The notes under the pieces were generated by a model. It was not told the DNA's origin and did no database searches. It saw only the letters and a program-made list of their open reading frames with translations. A DNA stretch of 64,000 nucleotides from Bradyrhizobium canariense (GTDB lineage Bacteria > Pseudomonadota > Alphaproteobacteria > Rhizobiales > Xanthobacteraceae): NCBI RefSeq assembly GCF_900105125.1, contig NZ_LT629750.1, forward strand, positions 2,418,001 to 2,482,000, in the 5' to 3' direction. Positions 1 through 10,076 of this stretch are shown one piece after another; positions within the stretch are counted from its first letter, which is position 1; the number at the start of each line of letters is the position of its first letter. Made by a program: the position numbers and the translations under genes.

Positions 1-1
1 T

Positions 2-1243
2 GCACGGTCCTTCCAGATCGTCAGCGTCTTCACCAACCTTACTGTTTTCGAGACCGTACGCGTCGCGGCGCAAGCGCGTTCGCCATACCGCGGCTCGCTT
101 TGGCGAAACGCCTATCGGCTGCCCGGGGTTTGTGAAAAAGCGTGGACGCTGCTTGCCACCGTGGGTCTGGCAGAGCGCGCGAACGAGTTGTGCGCGAATC
201 TTGCGCACGGCGAACAGCGCCTGCTTGAGATTGCGGTGGCACTTGCGACCGACCCGGAACTGCTCTTGCTGGACGAGCCGTTGGCCGGCCTTGGAGACGC
301 CGAGCGCGAGCGGATCGGCATCCTGATTCGGAAACTGTCCCGGAGCCACACCGTCCTGCTGATCGAGCACGATATCGATCGGGTTCTATCGCTGTCCGAC
401 CAGATCACGGTCTTGCATCAAGGCCACGTCATCGCGGAAGGCGAGCCGTCCGCCATTGCCAACGATCCGAAAGTGCTCGAGGCCTATCTCGGACGTCACG
501 GCATCCGCCGTTCCGAACCGGCATCGGCGCGAGCCGTTACGGCCACTCGCCCGCCTCTCCTTACGCTCGCCGGTGTCGACGCCGGCTACAATGCCAGCCG
601 CATTCTTCACAGCATCGATCTTGAAGTGCGCCAGGGCGAGGTGGTCGCCCTACTCGGGCGCAATGGCGTCGGCAAAACGACGACGCTGCATACGATCATG
701 GGTTTGCTCAAGCCGACCAAGGGCACCATTACATTCGACGGCAAAAATATAACTTCGCTGTCGCCGGATCGGGTTAATCGGCACGGTATCGCGGTGGTGC
801 CGGAGGGCCGCCGAATATTCCCGAATCTTACCGTGACGGAGAACCTCGCGCTGGCCCAGCGGGACGGCGGCTGGCCTCTCGACGAAATCTATCGACTGTT
901 TCCCAAATTGCGCTCGCGCCAGGACGCCCGCGGTGAGAACCTCAGCGGAGGCGAACGGCAGATGCTGGCGATCGGACGCGCGTTATGCGCGCCGCAGAAG
1001 CTCATCCTGCTCGACGAACCTTTCGAGGGGCTTGCCCCATCTGTCGTGGCCGAAGTGTGGGCGGCCATCGGGCAGCTCCGTGAAACGACCAGTATTCTGC
1101 TGGTCGAACACAAGGTCGACCTGGTGCTTGATCTCGCGGACAGCGCTTATGTCATGGTCAACGGCGAGATCGTTTATGCCGGGCCGAGCCACGCCCTTCA
1201 CGCCGATACAGAGCTGCAGGCGAAGCTGCTGGGCGTCGGTTAG
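2..1243 (+). CDS. Fused LivG-LivF branched-chain-type ABC transporter ATPase (5' end outside window)
   Basis: The frame is open from base 2, so the gene begins before the window; 413 residues are visible. The first half carries the LivG Q-loop (SFQ near base 11), a signature motif LAHGEQR and Walker B LLLLDEP. After a linker at about bases 490-560, a complete LivF ATPase follows with Walker A GRNGVGKTT near base 656, signature LSGGE and Walker B LILLDEP. In most systems these are two separate proteins that energise a LivHM permease for amino acids or aromatic and other carboxylic acids. Here they form one chain. Its permease and receptor genes would lie to the left of the window. The family call is sure; the substrate is unknown. 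Confidence 0.93.
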   Translation, partial: ARSFQIVSVFTNLTVFETVRVAAQARSPYRGSLWRNAYRLPGVCEKAWTLLATVGLAERANELCANLAHGEQRLLEIAVALATDPELLLLDEPLAGLGDAERERIGILIRKLSRSHTVLLIEHDIDRVLSLSDQITVLHQGHVIAEGEPSAIANDPKVLEAYLGRHGIRRSEPASARAVTATRPPLLTLAGVDAGYNASRILHSIDLEVRQGEVVALLGRNGVGKTTTLHTIMGLLKPTKGTITFDGKNITSLSPDRVNRHGIAVVPEGRRIFPNLTVTENLALAQRDGGWPLDEIYRLFPKLRSRQDARGENLSGGERQMLAIGRALCAPQKLILLDEPFEGLAPSVVAEVWAAIGQLRETTSILLVEHKVDLVLDLADSAYVMVNGEIVYAGPSHALHADTELQAKLLGVG

Positions 1244-1249
1244 ATGTAG

Positions 1250-1414
1250 GCTCAGCGGCACGACGGTATCGCCCACGACGAGCTGGGTGTCGGCCCCCTC
1301 GACCTTCAAAAGGACATGGCAGTGCGGATGGGCATGTCGGACCAGGGACGCGTCCATATCGAGCAACGCGACCCGGCCAAAACTTCCATGGGCAATGCGC
1401 CGCGCCGTGGACAT
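1250..1414 (-). pseudogene. Truncated AraC-type regulator, N-terminal fragment only
   Basis: An ATG at 1414 with a strong upstream GGGAGGG opens a frame of 55 residues that reads like the cupin-like sensor start of an AraC regulator, including GRVALLDMD and HAHPHCHVLLKVEGADTQ. The similarity stops near base 1250. Beyond that the frame runs antisense into the end of the LivG-LivF gene, whose stop codon is at 1241-1243. No helix-turn-helix domain follows. This looks like a regulator gene cut off by a deletion or rearrangement whose breakpoint touches the ATPase gene end. Recognition rests on memory of the family, so it is moderately sure. Confidence 0.6.
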
Positions 1415-1579
1415 CTCACCCTCCCGCAATCGACATTCTTTCTTTGCGGATAAGCATACGCCCGGCAGCGTCGAACACAATGGGAACACGGAGGTCTGAA
1501 TGCCGACGCGGCAGCCGGCATCGTCACCTTAGTTTTCGGAAGTCCAGCTCTTCGAAGCCCGCACGCCGCGGGTTTGCCT

Positions 1580-2476
1580 TCAGCGGTCAGAAAACTGGAA
1601 TCGGAAGCTGTCGCGATACCTAACAATTCGGCCCACGGTTGGTTCGGGGAAGTGAGCCGTCAAGAGAACCGTGGCGGTGTCCGCATATCGTTCCAGGATG
1701 CCTCGACGGGTGGCCACGGCCTGCGCGCGATCAAAATCCGCCGCGATCGAAAGATGCGGATGCGTCATCTGGACCGGGTGATGAATGGCATCACCGGAGA
1801 GCAGCGCATGTTGGCCGCCACCCACGACGTGGACGCTGAAATGACCGGGCGAATGGCCCGGCGACGGTTCCAGCCAGACCCCCTCGCCCAGCTCGACCTC
1901 GACGCGGAAATCCGATGCCACCATCATCGCCTGACCGCTTTCGACCACGGGCAAAACGCTGTCGGCGAAAGAACCCCGGTTGACCGGCGTCGGCGGGTTT
2001 TCCGCATGCAACCGATGCCAATGATCGTATTCATGCTGGCCCATGATGTAGCGCGCATTGGGAAAGGTCGGCACCCAGCGCCCGTCGATCAGCTTGGTGT
2101 TCCATCCGACATGATCTGCATGCAAATGCGTGCAGAGCACGACGTCGATATCTTCCGGCCGCAACGACAGCGCTGCCAGCTCCTGCAGGTATGGCGTATC
2201 AAGCATGTGCCAGGCCGGCATCGATTGCCGCTGCTTGTGGTTTCCGCAGCAGGTGTCGACCAGAATATTGTGACGCGGCGTCTTCACCACATAACTGTGG
2301 AAACTCAGGAAGACGACTTCCGCTGCGGGATCGATGAATTGCGGTCCCAGCCATGTGCGGCCATCGGCCAGTATTTCGGGGGTGATGTTCGGCATCAGCG
2401 ACGTTGCCTGCATTGCAAGGCCGGGCAGTTCCGTAACCTTGCTGATCTCGATGGTCCCGAGTTTTTGCGCTTTCAC
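1580..2476 (-). CDS. Metallo-beta-lactamase-fold hydrolase
   Basis: The product (298 aa) carries the fold's zinc-binding motif THLHADH, a later GHSPGHFS histidine motif, a GDAIHHP aspartate motif and a C-terminal TAHFPEP histidine motif. It has no signal peptide, so it is cytoplasmic. I chose GTG at 2476 because AGGAGG lies 9 nt upstream; a longer frame starting at 2518 lacks such a site. It is the last gene of the minus-strand unit that starts at 10014, 83 nt after livF. Relatives include quorum-quenching lactonases and other ester or lactone hydrolases. A lactone or thioester hydrolysis step in the same pathway is inference. Confidence 0.88.
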   Translation of the reverse strand: MKAQKLGTIEISKVTELPGLAMQATSLMPNITPEILADGRTWLGPQFIDPAAEVVFLSFHSYVVKTPRHNILVDTCCGNHKQRQSMPAWHMLDTPYLQELAALSLRPEDIDVVLCTHLHADHVGWNTKLIDGRWVPTFPNARYIMGQHEYDHWHRLHAENPPTPVNRGSFADSVLPVVESGQAMMVASDFRVEVELGEGVWLEPSPGHSPGHFSVHVVGGGQHALLSGDAIHHPVQMTHPHLSIAADFDRAQAVATRRGILERYADTATVLLTAHFPEPTVGRIVRYRDSFRFQFSDR

Positions 2477-2559
2477 GTCTTTATTCCTCCTGCAGCCAGT
2501 GATCCTTGAATGCCGCACGCGGCGGCAAAGTGTTTCGTGGCGTTAGCTGCGAGGAAACC

Positions 2560-3263
<704 letters not shown>

Positions 3264-3270
<7 letters not shown>

Positions 3271-4031
3271 AGTTCGCTGTATCCCAGATAGGCTTCCAGT
3301 ACGGCCGGGTCCTGTTTGACTGCGGCTGGCGTTCCTTCCGCCAATCGGACTCCGGAGTTCAGCACAACGACCTTGTCGGAAACCGACATCACGAGATCAA
3401 GCACATGCTCCACCAGGAGAACCGAGATGCCGTCTCGCGCAAGGGTCTTGAGAACCTGATCCAGATGTTCGATTTCAAGCGTCGTCAGTCCGACGGCCGG
3501 TTCGTCGAGCATCAAGAGCTTCGCTGGGACCGCGAGCGCTCGGGCGATCTCGACAATCCGGCGCTGTCCGGAGGACAAATCCCGCACCAGGGCCCGCTCC
3601 AGGTTCAGGATACCCATGAGGTCGAGCAGCTCGCGCGCCCTGCGGATCGCCTCCCCCTCCATCCGCCGGGCCGAAGGCAGCGCCAGCGCGCCCGCGACAA
3701 GTGGAATGTTGTGCGTCTGATGGAGGCCAACCATCAGATTTTCAATCACCGTGATATCCTGGAACAAGCCGCCGTTCTGAAACGTGCGGCGCACGCCGGC
3801 CGCCGCAATCTGATGGATCGATCTGCCGGTTAACAGCGTGTCGTTCAAATGGACCCGTCCGGTGGAGCGGACATAGCCACCGATCGCGTTGAACAGCGTC
3901 GATTTGCCGGCGCCGTTGGGCCCGATCACGGCACAGATTTCGCCGGGCGCAACCTCGAAGCTGACGTCGGAAACCGCCCGCAAGCCGGCAAATTGAACGG
4001 AGACACCTTCCAGTTTCAGCCGTGGCGTCAT
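3264..4031 (-). CDS. livG: LivG-type ABC transporter ATPase
   Basis: The product has 255 residues, with Walker [10 protein letters not shown], signature LSSGQRR and Walker B LLMLDEP, plus the LivG C-terminal ending LEAYLG. I placed the start at ATG 4031 because it overlaps the livM stop as ATGA. An in-frame upstream start at 4079 would lie inside livM and has no better ribosome site. It pairs with livF to drive the LivHM permease. Confidence 0.94.
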
Positions 4032-4996
4032 GGAGCGGCTCCGAGATGCCGTTCCCGCAAGCTCGGAATCAGCGCGCACAGGCCGCCGAACAATCCGCTC
4101 GGCATGAACAACAGAAGGCCGATCAGCAGGAAGCTGTACAGGATCTCTTCCGCGCCTGCGATGTTGCGCAGGAATTCCGGCGCCGCGGTGAGCAGGACCG
4201 CGCCGAGAACCGGGCCGGCCACGGTGCCCATCCCGCCGACCATCACCATGGCAAAGCCGAGCAGCAACTGACCGAGGCTGAAGCTCTCCGGGGCCACCCG
4301 CCCGAGCAGGAACGCAAACAGCGCGCCGGCGATGGCCGTGAAGAAGCCACTAAGAGCAAAGGCCGCGATCTTGTAGCGTACGGGGGGAACCGTGAGCGCG
4401 GCAGCGGCCAGTTCGCTGGCGCCGACCGACACGATGGCTCTGCCGACCGTCGAGCGGGCGATGTTGCGCACCATCCAGATGCAAACGATCGTCACCACCA
4501 GAATGACCACATATTTCGATCTGTCGTCGACGAGATCGAGGCCCAGGAATTGGGCATCCGGCAATTCCATGCCACTGGCGCCGCCGCCGACCGAACCGCT
4601 GTGCAGATAGACCCAGTGCATCAGTTCATTGAATGCGAGCGTGACGATCGCAAGCTGAAAGCCGGTCAGCCGCAACGCGGGAAGACCGACGATAAGTCCG
4701 GCCAGGCCACCGGCAATGCATGCGCCGAGAAAGGCCACCGGAAATGGCAAGCCGGTGTGAACCAGAATGATACCGTAGCAATAGGCGCCGATGCCGAAGA
4801 ACGCGGTATTTGCGAACACCAGCTGGCCGAGGAAACCGATCACGAAATTGAAGCCGGTCGCCATCAGCGCATTGATGCACATGAAGGCCAGGATATAGAC
4901 GATATAGCCATTGGCGAGTTTGGCCGCGGAAAACAACAGCAGCAGAATCAGCGCGAGCGCGATCAGTCCGAGCCTGTTCTTTCTTGTGTCAGACAC
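4028..4996 (-). CDS. livM: LivM-type ABC permease
   Basis: This is a 322-residue hydrophobic protein with multiple membrane helices. Its first is at about residues 9-27, and a central GFNFVIGFLGQLVF segment is typical of LivM, as is a conserved GGMGTVAGPVLGA loop near the C-terminus. The gene overlaps livH by 8 bases upstream and livG by 4 bases downstream. It forms half of the inner-membrane channel of the importer. Confidence 0.94.
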   Translation of the reverse strand: MSDTRKNRLGLIALALILLLLFSAAKLANGYIVYILAFMCINALMATGFNFVIGFLGQLVFANTAFFGIGAYCYGIILVHTGLPFPVAFLGACIAGGLAGLIVGLPALRLTGFQLAIVTLAFNELMHWVYLHSGSVGGGASGMELPDAQFLGLDLVDDRSKYVVILVVTIVCIWMVRNIARSTVGRAIVSVGASELAAAALTVPPVRYKIAAFALSGFFTAIAGALFAFLLGRVAPESFSLGQLLLGFAMVMVGGMGTVAGPVLGAVLLTAAPEFLRNIAGAEEILYSFLLIGLLLFMPSGLFGGLCALIPSLRERHLGAAP

Positions 4997-5858
4997 GGGT
5001 GATCTCCGACCGTCCCAGCATGCCGGCCGGATAAACCAGCAGCACGGCGAGGATCACCAAATAGGGAAAGATGTCCATGAACGAGGTCGAGATGTACCCA
5101 CCGCACAGCTGCTCGCTGATGCCGAGAAGAACGCCACCGAGAACGGCGCCTCCGAGATTACCGAATCCGCCGAGCGTCATCGCGGCGAACGCCTTGAGCA
5201 ACGTGGCCGCACCCATATCAGGATAAAGCAACGTCACGGGGGCGACGAGAATTCCCGCGATCGCGGCGATCGCGACCGACAGGCCCCACATGCAGGCGCT
5301 GAAGAGCGGCACGTTGATGCCGATCAGGGCAGCGCCGCGCGGCGAATGCGATGCCGCCTGCATCAGCTTGCCCAGCGCGCTGTAATTGAAGAACGCGAAA
5401 AACACGACCACCAGGACGGCCGCGGCGACGATGATGACCAGATTCTGGCTGGTGAGGACCATGTCGCCGATGAAGATTGGCGGAAAATCAAACACCGACG
5501 GCATCGGCTGCACATCCCTGCCCCAGATCATGCGCGTCGCGCCCCGGAACATGTAGGAGATCGCGATCGTCATCATGGCGATCAGCAGATGCGGCCGCGC
5601 CGCGATGGGCCGGATCAGAAGCCGTTCGATGGCCAGGCCAACGCCGATCATGACCAGGATCGTCAGCAGCGCCGCGAGGCCGAACGGCATCCCGGCGATT
5701 TTCAGAAAGACATAGAAAACAAACGCTCCGAGCATGAACGTGTCGCCATAGCCGAAATTCAGCACGGCGGTGGTGCGGTAGAGGACGGTCATTCCCAGGG
5801 CGACGAGCGCATAGATCGCGCCCTGGGATATGCCGCTCAGAATAAGCTGGCCGAGCAT
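4989..5858 (-). CDS. livH: LivH-type ABC permease
   Basis: The product has 289 residues. The N-terminal GISQGAIYALVALG motif and the LNFGYGD motif are hallmarks of LivH, followed by several membrane helices and a C-terminal GGFGNLGGAVLGG loop. It starts 3 nt after the receptor gene stop and overlaps livM by 8 nt, so the importer genes are tightly coupled. It is the second half of the transmembrane channel. Confidence 0.94.
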   Translation of the reverse strand: MLGQLILSGISQGAIYALVALGMTVLYRTTAVLNFGYGDTFMLGAFVFYVFLKIAGMPFGLAALLTILVMIGVGLAIERLLIRPIAARPHLLIAMMTIAISYMFRGATRMIWGRDVQPMPSVFDFPPIFIGDMVLTSQNLVIIVAAAVLVVVFFAFFNYSALGKLMQAASHSPRGAALIGINVPLFSACMWGLSVAIAAIAGILVAPVTLLYPDMGAATLLKAFAAMTLGGFGNLGGAVLGGVLLGISEQLCGGYISTSFMDIFPYLVILAVLLVYPAGMLGRSEITRV

Positions 5859-5861
5859 CAG

Positions 5862-7037
5862 CTATTTCTTCGAGCTCGGCCAGGTTTTCACGGAGGCAAG
5901 CTTGCCGTCGAGCGAGGTCATCATCTCGCCCGACTTTACGCCAGCGTGATCGTCAGGCGAGAAACTGATCGGTGCGGAGAGCACACCGGTGTCGAAATTC
6001 TTCAGCGAGTTGAGCGCATCGATGAATTTCTCGCGCGTGAGATCGGGTCCGGCCTTTTTCAGCGCTTCGACCATGGCTTGGGCCCCGCCGATGCCGGACA
6101 GATCGTAGTCTCCGATGGCACCGTCAGGCGCGCCATACTTCTTGATCATATCGACCCATTTGCTCATTTCCGCACCGTCGGACGATCCGCCGAGGGCATG
6201 GAAGATGTAGAGGTTCTTGGTCGCGTCGGGATCGTCGACCCGGCGTACGGTGTCCTCGTAAGGCGCGCCAAAACATCCGAGCAGCGGCGCGTCGAGGCCG
6301 TATTTATGGGCAGAGCGGACGAAAATCGCCGTTTCGGTCGGATAGAGAAAGGACAGCACGACATCGGGCTTGGACGCGCGCAGCTTCAGGATCTGCGGCG
6401 TGATATCGGTCGCGCCGCGCTCCATCGTGACGTTCTCGACGAACTCGATCTTGTACTTATCCTTCAGCAACTGTATCGCCGGATCGAGCTGCGATTTTCC
6501 CCAATCGTCGGGATGGCTGATGATCGCCAGCCGCTTGGTGTCCGGGCGCGACATCGCGAAATTGACCAGGGTCTGCGCGACCACCGTGGTGTTTGGAAGG
6601 GGCGAGAAAAGATTGGACGCGATCGGATCGACCAGCGAGGCGCCGGCCGCTCCGAGATTCATGAACGGAATGTTCTCGCGCTGGAGCTCCTTCTTGACGG
6701 CCATGACAGCGGCGGTGCAGACGCCGCCATGCACGGCGAATACGCCGTCCTGCGATACCAGGCGCTTGGTGGCCGCCACCGCGGTGGCCGGGTTACAGGC
6801 GTCGTCCTCAAGAACGACCTCGATCTTGCGACCGTTCACGCCGCCTTGCGCGTTGATCATGTTGTAATAGGCCCGCACCCCGATCGTGTAGCGTCCGAAG
6901 ATCGCCGAGGTGCCGCTCATCGGCGCGAACATGCCGATCTTGATGGTGTCGCTGGTGACGCCGGGCTCAGCATGGCCTTGCACCGCCGTCAGCACGACCA
7001 GCGCAAGCGCGGCCGAACTCACTTTCCAAGTAAACAT
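5862..7037 (-). CDS. LivK-type periplasmic receptor of ABC importer
   Basis: The product (391 aa) has a signal peptide of about 23 residues ending GHA-EP. A type I periplasmic binding fold follows (IKIGMFAPMSG start, VVLEDDACNP, then a VVLSFL segment). It captures the substrate outside the cell and delivers it to LivHM. The gene lies 56 nt after the lyase gene and 3 nt before livH. Receptors of this group bind amino acids, amides, aromatic acids or other small acids, and the sequence alone does not decide which. Confidence 0.93.
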   Translation of the reverse strand: MFTWKVSSAALALVVLTAVQGHAEPGVTSDTIKIGMFAPMSGTSAIFGRYTIGVRAYYNMINAQGGVNGRKIEVVLEDDACNPATAVAATKRLVSQDGVFAVHGGVCTAAVMAVKKELQRENIPFMNLGAAGASLVDPIASNLFSPLPNTTVVAQTLVNFAMSRPDTKRLAIISHPDDWGKSQLDPAIQLLKDKYKIEFVENVTMERGATDITPQILKLRASKPDVVLSFLYPTETAIFVRSAHKYGLDAPLLGCFGAPYEDTVRRVDDPDATKNLYIFHALGGSSDGAEMSKWVDMIKKYGAPDGAIGDYDLSGIGGAQAMVEALKKAGPDLTREKFIDALNSLKNFDTGVLSAPISFSPDDHAGVKSGEMMTSLDGKLASVKTWPSSKK

Positions 7038-7093
7038 CTCAAACCTCCCGTACTTTTTATTGAGTTAGACTCTGAGGGTCCTGTCAGAACGAT

Positions 7094-8065
7094 CTATGTC
7101 GTCGCTTGTCTTGGTTGTTGCCTGTCGTCGTTCAGAATGCGTCTGAACGTCTTGGGTAGTCCGGCTTTGGCAACCGTTCCGGTAAATCGTTCACCGGGCA
7201 GCCAGCTCTCAATCACACGGCGAAGCTCAAGGAGTGCAGCGATATCAATACCCGTTTCAAAACCGAGGCTTTCGACCAGATAGATGGTATCTTCGGTGTT
7301 GATGTTGCCGCTGGCGCCGGGCGCAAACGGACATCCGCCGAGGCCGCCGACCGCGCTGTCGAAGGCTCTCACTCCGGCATCGATGGCCGCGGTCACGTTG
7401 GCTAGTCCGAGGCCATAAGTGTCGTGGAAATGACACGCGACCGGCGCGCTGCCTGCTTCCCTGAGGATGGCCGACATCAGGCGGCGAACCTGTGCGGGGT
7501 TTCCGTAACCGACGGTGTCGGCGACAATCAATTCGTCCGCGCCGATCTCGAGATATTGCGCGGCGATCTTGAGCACCCGCGTCTCGTCCACATCGCCGGA
7601 AATGGTGCAGCCAAAGGACGTCGCAATACCGCCTGCGATCACCACCCGCCGTTTCGACGGATCCTTCGCGAGATCGTTGCGGTAGTCGATAATGTCCTTG
7701 AAATTGTCGATCGACTGCTGCGTCGTTCGGCGCACGTTCGCCAGATTGTGCGCCTCGCTAGCGGACAGCACGTAGTTGACCTTGGAGAGCCCGGCCTCGA
7801 TGGCGCGTTGGGCGCCTTTCAGATTGGGCACGAGGGCCGCCGCGACAAAGCCGCCGAGGGCAACCGCACCCCGCGCGACCTCACCCGCATCGGCAAATTG
7901 CGGGACAACCGACGGCGGCACGAACGAGGTGACTTCAACTTCCTCGATGCCGGCGTCGCGGGCACGGCCGCACCATTCGATCTTTTGCTCAGCTGTCAGC
8001 ATCGTCGCGACCAGTTGCAGTCCGTCGCGCGGGCCAACTTCACGAATATGGATGCGCTCCGCCAT
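7094..8065 (-). CDS. HMG-CoA lyase-like enzyme (HMGL/DRE-TIM family)
   Basis: This 323-residue TIM-barrel enzyme opens with REVGPRDGLQ, where the Asp binds the divalent metal. It has the metal-binding pair HFHDTYG, the loop GGCPFAPGASGN that supplies the catalytic Cys, and the ligand Asn in GNINTED. The family cleaves 3-hydroxy-3-methylglutaryl-CoA or related tertiary alcohol CoA esters to acetyl-CoA or pyruvate plus an oxoacid or acyl-CoA. With the enoyl-CoA hydratase (9 nt upstream) and CoA-transferase it could form activate, hydrate and cleave steps. The true substrate is not evident. Confidence 0.9.
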   Translation of the reverse strand: MAERIHIREVGPRDGLQLVATMLTAEQKIEWCGRARDAGIEEVEVTSFVPPSVVPQFADAGEVARGAVALGGFVAAALVPNLKGAQRAIEAGLSKVNYVLSASEAHNLANVRRTTQQSIDNFKDIIDYRNDLAKDPSKRRVVIAGGIATSFGCTISGDVDETRVLKIAAQYLEIGADELIVADTVGYGNPAQVRRLMSAILREAGSAPVACHFHDTYGLGLANVTAAIDAGVRAFDSAVGGLGGCPFAPGASGNINTEDTIYLVESLGFETGIDIAALLELRRVIESWLPGERFTGTVAKAGLPKTFRRILNDDRQQPRQATT

Positions 8066-8074
8066 CGTACTCGC

Positions 8075-8881
8075 CTATTTGCCTTTGAAGTCCGGCTTGC
8101 GCTTTTCGTTGAAGGCATTGACGCCTTCGCGACGATCGCTGGTCGGCACCATTCGGTTGTAAGCCTCGATCTCGAAGGCCAGGCCATCGGATATCGACAT
8201 ATCGACGCCGCGGCGGATGGCCTGCTTGGCCTGCCTGATCGAGATCGGCGCATTGCCGGCGATGCGCCGGACCGTCGCCAGGGTGGCCTCCATGAGATCG
8301 GCCGGTTCAACGACTTCGTTGACCAGGCCCCATCGTTCGGCTTCCTCGGCTGAAAACGGCTTGCCGGTCAGGATGATTTCACTGGCCCGGCGTGTACCCA
8401 TCGCGCGCGTGAGATTTTGCGTGCCGCCCGCACCCGGCATGATGCCGAGCGTCACTTCGGTCAGTGCAAAACGGGCATGACGGGCGGCGTAGATGAAATC
8501 GCAGGCCGCAGCGATCTCGCAGCCGCCGCCAACCGCAGCGCCATTGACGGCAGCGACGATCGGCACCGGGCAATTGATCACGGCGCGCACCATGCGTTCG
8601 AAGATCGCATGCTGCGCCTGCCATTGCTCGTCGCTCATGGTCCGGCGCTCGACCAGATCGCCACCGGCGCAGAACGCACGATCCCCTGCCCCCGTCAGCA
8701 CGATACAGCGCAAACCGTCCTGCTGGATTTGCAGCGTCTCGAAGATCGCCATCAGGTCGAGACCCATCTGGGTATTCATGGCGTTCGCCGCCGCCGGCCG
8801 GTTCATGCGGACGACGAGCACTGCGGAATCCAGCCGCTCCAGCTCCAGCGTCGGATACGAGGCGGAGAGAAAATCACTCAT
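8075..8881 (-). CDS. Enoyl-CoA hydratase/isomerase (crotonase) A
   Basis: This 268-residue crotonase retains both catalytic glutamates by position, in NGAAVGGGCE and in FALTEV. It also has the oxyanion-hole glycine of AFCAGGDL and the usual GIMPGAGGTQ helix. It hydrates or isomerises a CoA-bound unsaturated acid in the cytoplasm. Its ATG overlaps the stop of the upstream CoA-transferase gene as ATGA. It is clearly paralogous to the crotonase at 15435-16238, for example in the shared GDRAFCAG and FNEKR segments. Confidence 0.94.
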   Translation of the reverse strand: MSDFLSASYPTLELERLDSAVLVVRMNRPAAANAMNTQMGLDLMAIFETLQIQQDGLRCIVLTGAGDRAFCAGGDLVERRTMSDEQWQAQHAIFERMVRAVINCPVPIVAAVNGAAVGGGCEIAAACDFIYAARHARFALTEVTLGIMPGAGGTQNLTRAMGTRRASEIILTGKPFSAEEAERWGLVNEVVEPADLMEATLATVRRIAGNAPISIRQAKQAIRRGVDMSISDGLAFEIEAYNRMVPTSDRREGVNAFNEKRKPDFKGK

Positions 8882-10014
8882 GTTCCGCTCTTGAAGTTGG
8901 CGTTGTGTTCGCCGAGCTTGGGCGCGCGTCGTGACGTGCGCGGCCGCACGCCATCGAACGAAATCGGAATTGAAACCAGCGACAGATTGTCATCGCAGGG
9001 CGAATTCAGATCGAGCGCCTTGGTCTGCGGATGATGCGCGACCTCCTCGACGCCGAGCAGTGGCGCATTCGGCACACCGACGGCATCCAGCCGACGCCCG
9101 AGCTCGTCCGCCTCGAATCGGGCGACCGCCGCCGCGACGATGGGAATGAGCCTCTCGCGATTGACCACGCGCGCCGAATTGGTGACGAAGTCCGGATCGA
9201 TCGTGAGATCCTTGCGGTCGAGCACATCGCAGAATTTGCGGAACAGATTGTCATTACCGGCGGCGATCATCAGCCAGCCGTCCATGGTCTCGAAAGCCTG
9301 ATATGGGACGATTTCCGCGACGCCGGACCCATAGGGCTTGCGCACGTCGCCGGCGGCCTCGTAGCCGGCCAGCGGGATCATCATCCAGGCCAGCCCGGTT
9401 TCAAACAGCGAGGTCGAAACCTGCGCGCCCTCGCCCTGCTTCATGCGGGCGATGAAACTGGCGAGGAAGCCGAGCGCTGCCCACATCCCCGAACCCATAT
9501 CGACAAGAGAGATGCCGACGCGCACCGGCGGCCTGTTGCCTTCTCCGGTTACACTCATGATGCCGCTGGAGGCCTGCACCAGCGGATCGTAACCCGGCTT
9601 GCGCGCCATCGGACCGTTGGCGCCGAACGCGCCGATATCGCACCAGATCAATGAAGGTTTTTCCTTGCGGAATTCCGCTGCCGACAATCCATATGCATCA
9701 AGGATTCCGGGCCGGAGATTCTGGATCACCCCGTCCGCCTTGTCGAGGATCAGGCGGCGCAAGGCCGCCGCTTCTTCGGGATCGGCGAAATCGACGGTGA
9801 TGCTTTCCTTGCCGCGATTGAGGGACGCAAAGGACGACGATGTATCGCCCCAGAACGGCGGGCCCCAGTCCCTGGCATAGTCCCCGTGCTTGGGGTTTTC
9901 GACCTTGATCACGCGTGCGCCGAGGTCCGCAAGGATCAACCCTGCATAGGGACCAGCGACACTGTGTCCAAGCTCCACAATTACGACGCCCTCAAGCGGC
10001 CTTGGGTGTTTCAT
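8878..10014 (-). CDS. Class III (CaiB/BaiF) CoA-transferase
   Basis: The product (378 aa) starts PLEGVVIVELGHSVAGPYAG, the standard opening of this family. It has the Asp of SLVDMGSG at the place where CaiB and formyl-CoA transferase carry the catalytic aspartate. The enzyme moves CoA between two carboxylic acids, here most likely activating the imported acid. It is the first gene of the minus-strand unit, with GGCGAGGC just before ATG 10014. A promoter and LacI-type half operator lie 20-65 nt upstream. It is about 50 residues shorter than Frc-type enzymes, as usual for this subgroup. Confidence 0.93.
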   Translation of the reverse strand: MKHPRPLEGVVIVELGHSVAGPYAGLILADLGARVIKVENPKHGDYARDWGPPFWGDTSSSFASLNRGKESITVDFADPEEAAALRRLILDKADGVIQNLRPGILDAYGLSAAEFRKEKPSLIWCDIGAFGANGPMARKPGYDPLVQASSGIMSVTGEGNRPPVRVGISLVDMGSGMWAALGFLASFIARMKQGEGAQVSTSLFETGLAWMMIPLAGYEAAGDVRKPYGSGVAEIVPYQAFETMDGWLMIAAGNDNLFRKFCDVLDRKDLTIDPDFVTNSARVVNRERLIPIVAAAVARFEADELGRRLDAVGVPNAPLLGVEEVAHHPQTKALDLNSPCDDNLSLVSIPISFDGVRPRTSRRAPKLGEHNANFKSGT

Positions 10015-10035
10015 GCCTCGCCTCTGTTTGTCGGC

Positions 10036-10076
10036 ACACTAGCAGCGATCATTTGTCCGTCAAGATAACGTTTCAT
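10036..10076 (-). promoter_or_regulatory. Candidate promoter of the CoA-transferase/liv unit with LacI-type half operator
   Basis: On the minus strand TTGACG (10063-10058) and TAGTGT (10041-10036) are separated by 16 bases. Directly upstream lies ATGAAACGTTATC (10076-10064), which shares TGAAACGTT with the perfect operator at 10359-10370 but has a degenerate second half. The position against the -35 suggests regulation by the LacI protein encoded at 14389. The match is by eye. Confidence 0.4.

Noticed and set aside
4911..7283. 790-codon plus-strand open frame
   Set aside because: It is antisense to livM, livH and the receptor gene, whose products are clearly recognisable; the charged repetitive composition is typical of a reverse-frame shadow in high-GC DNA.
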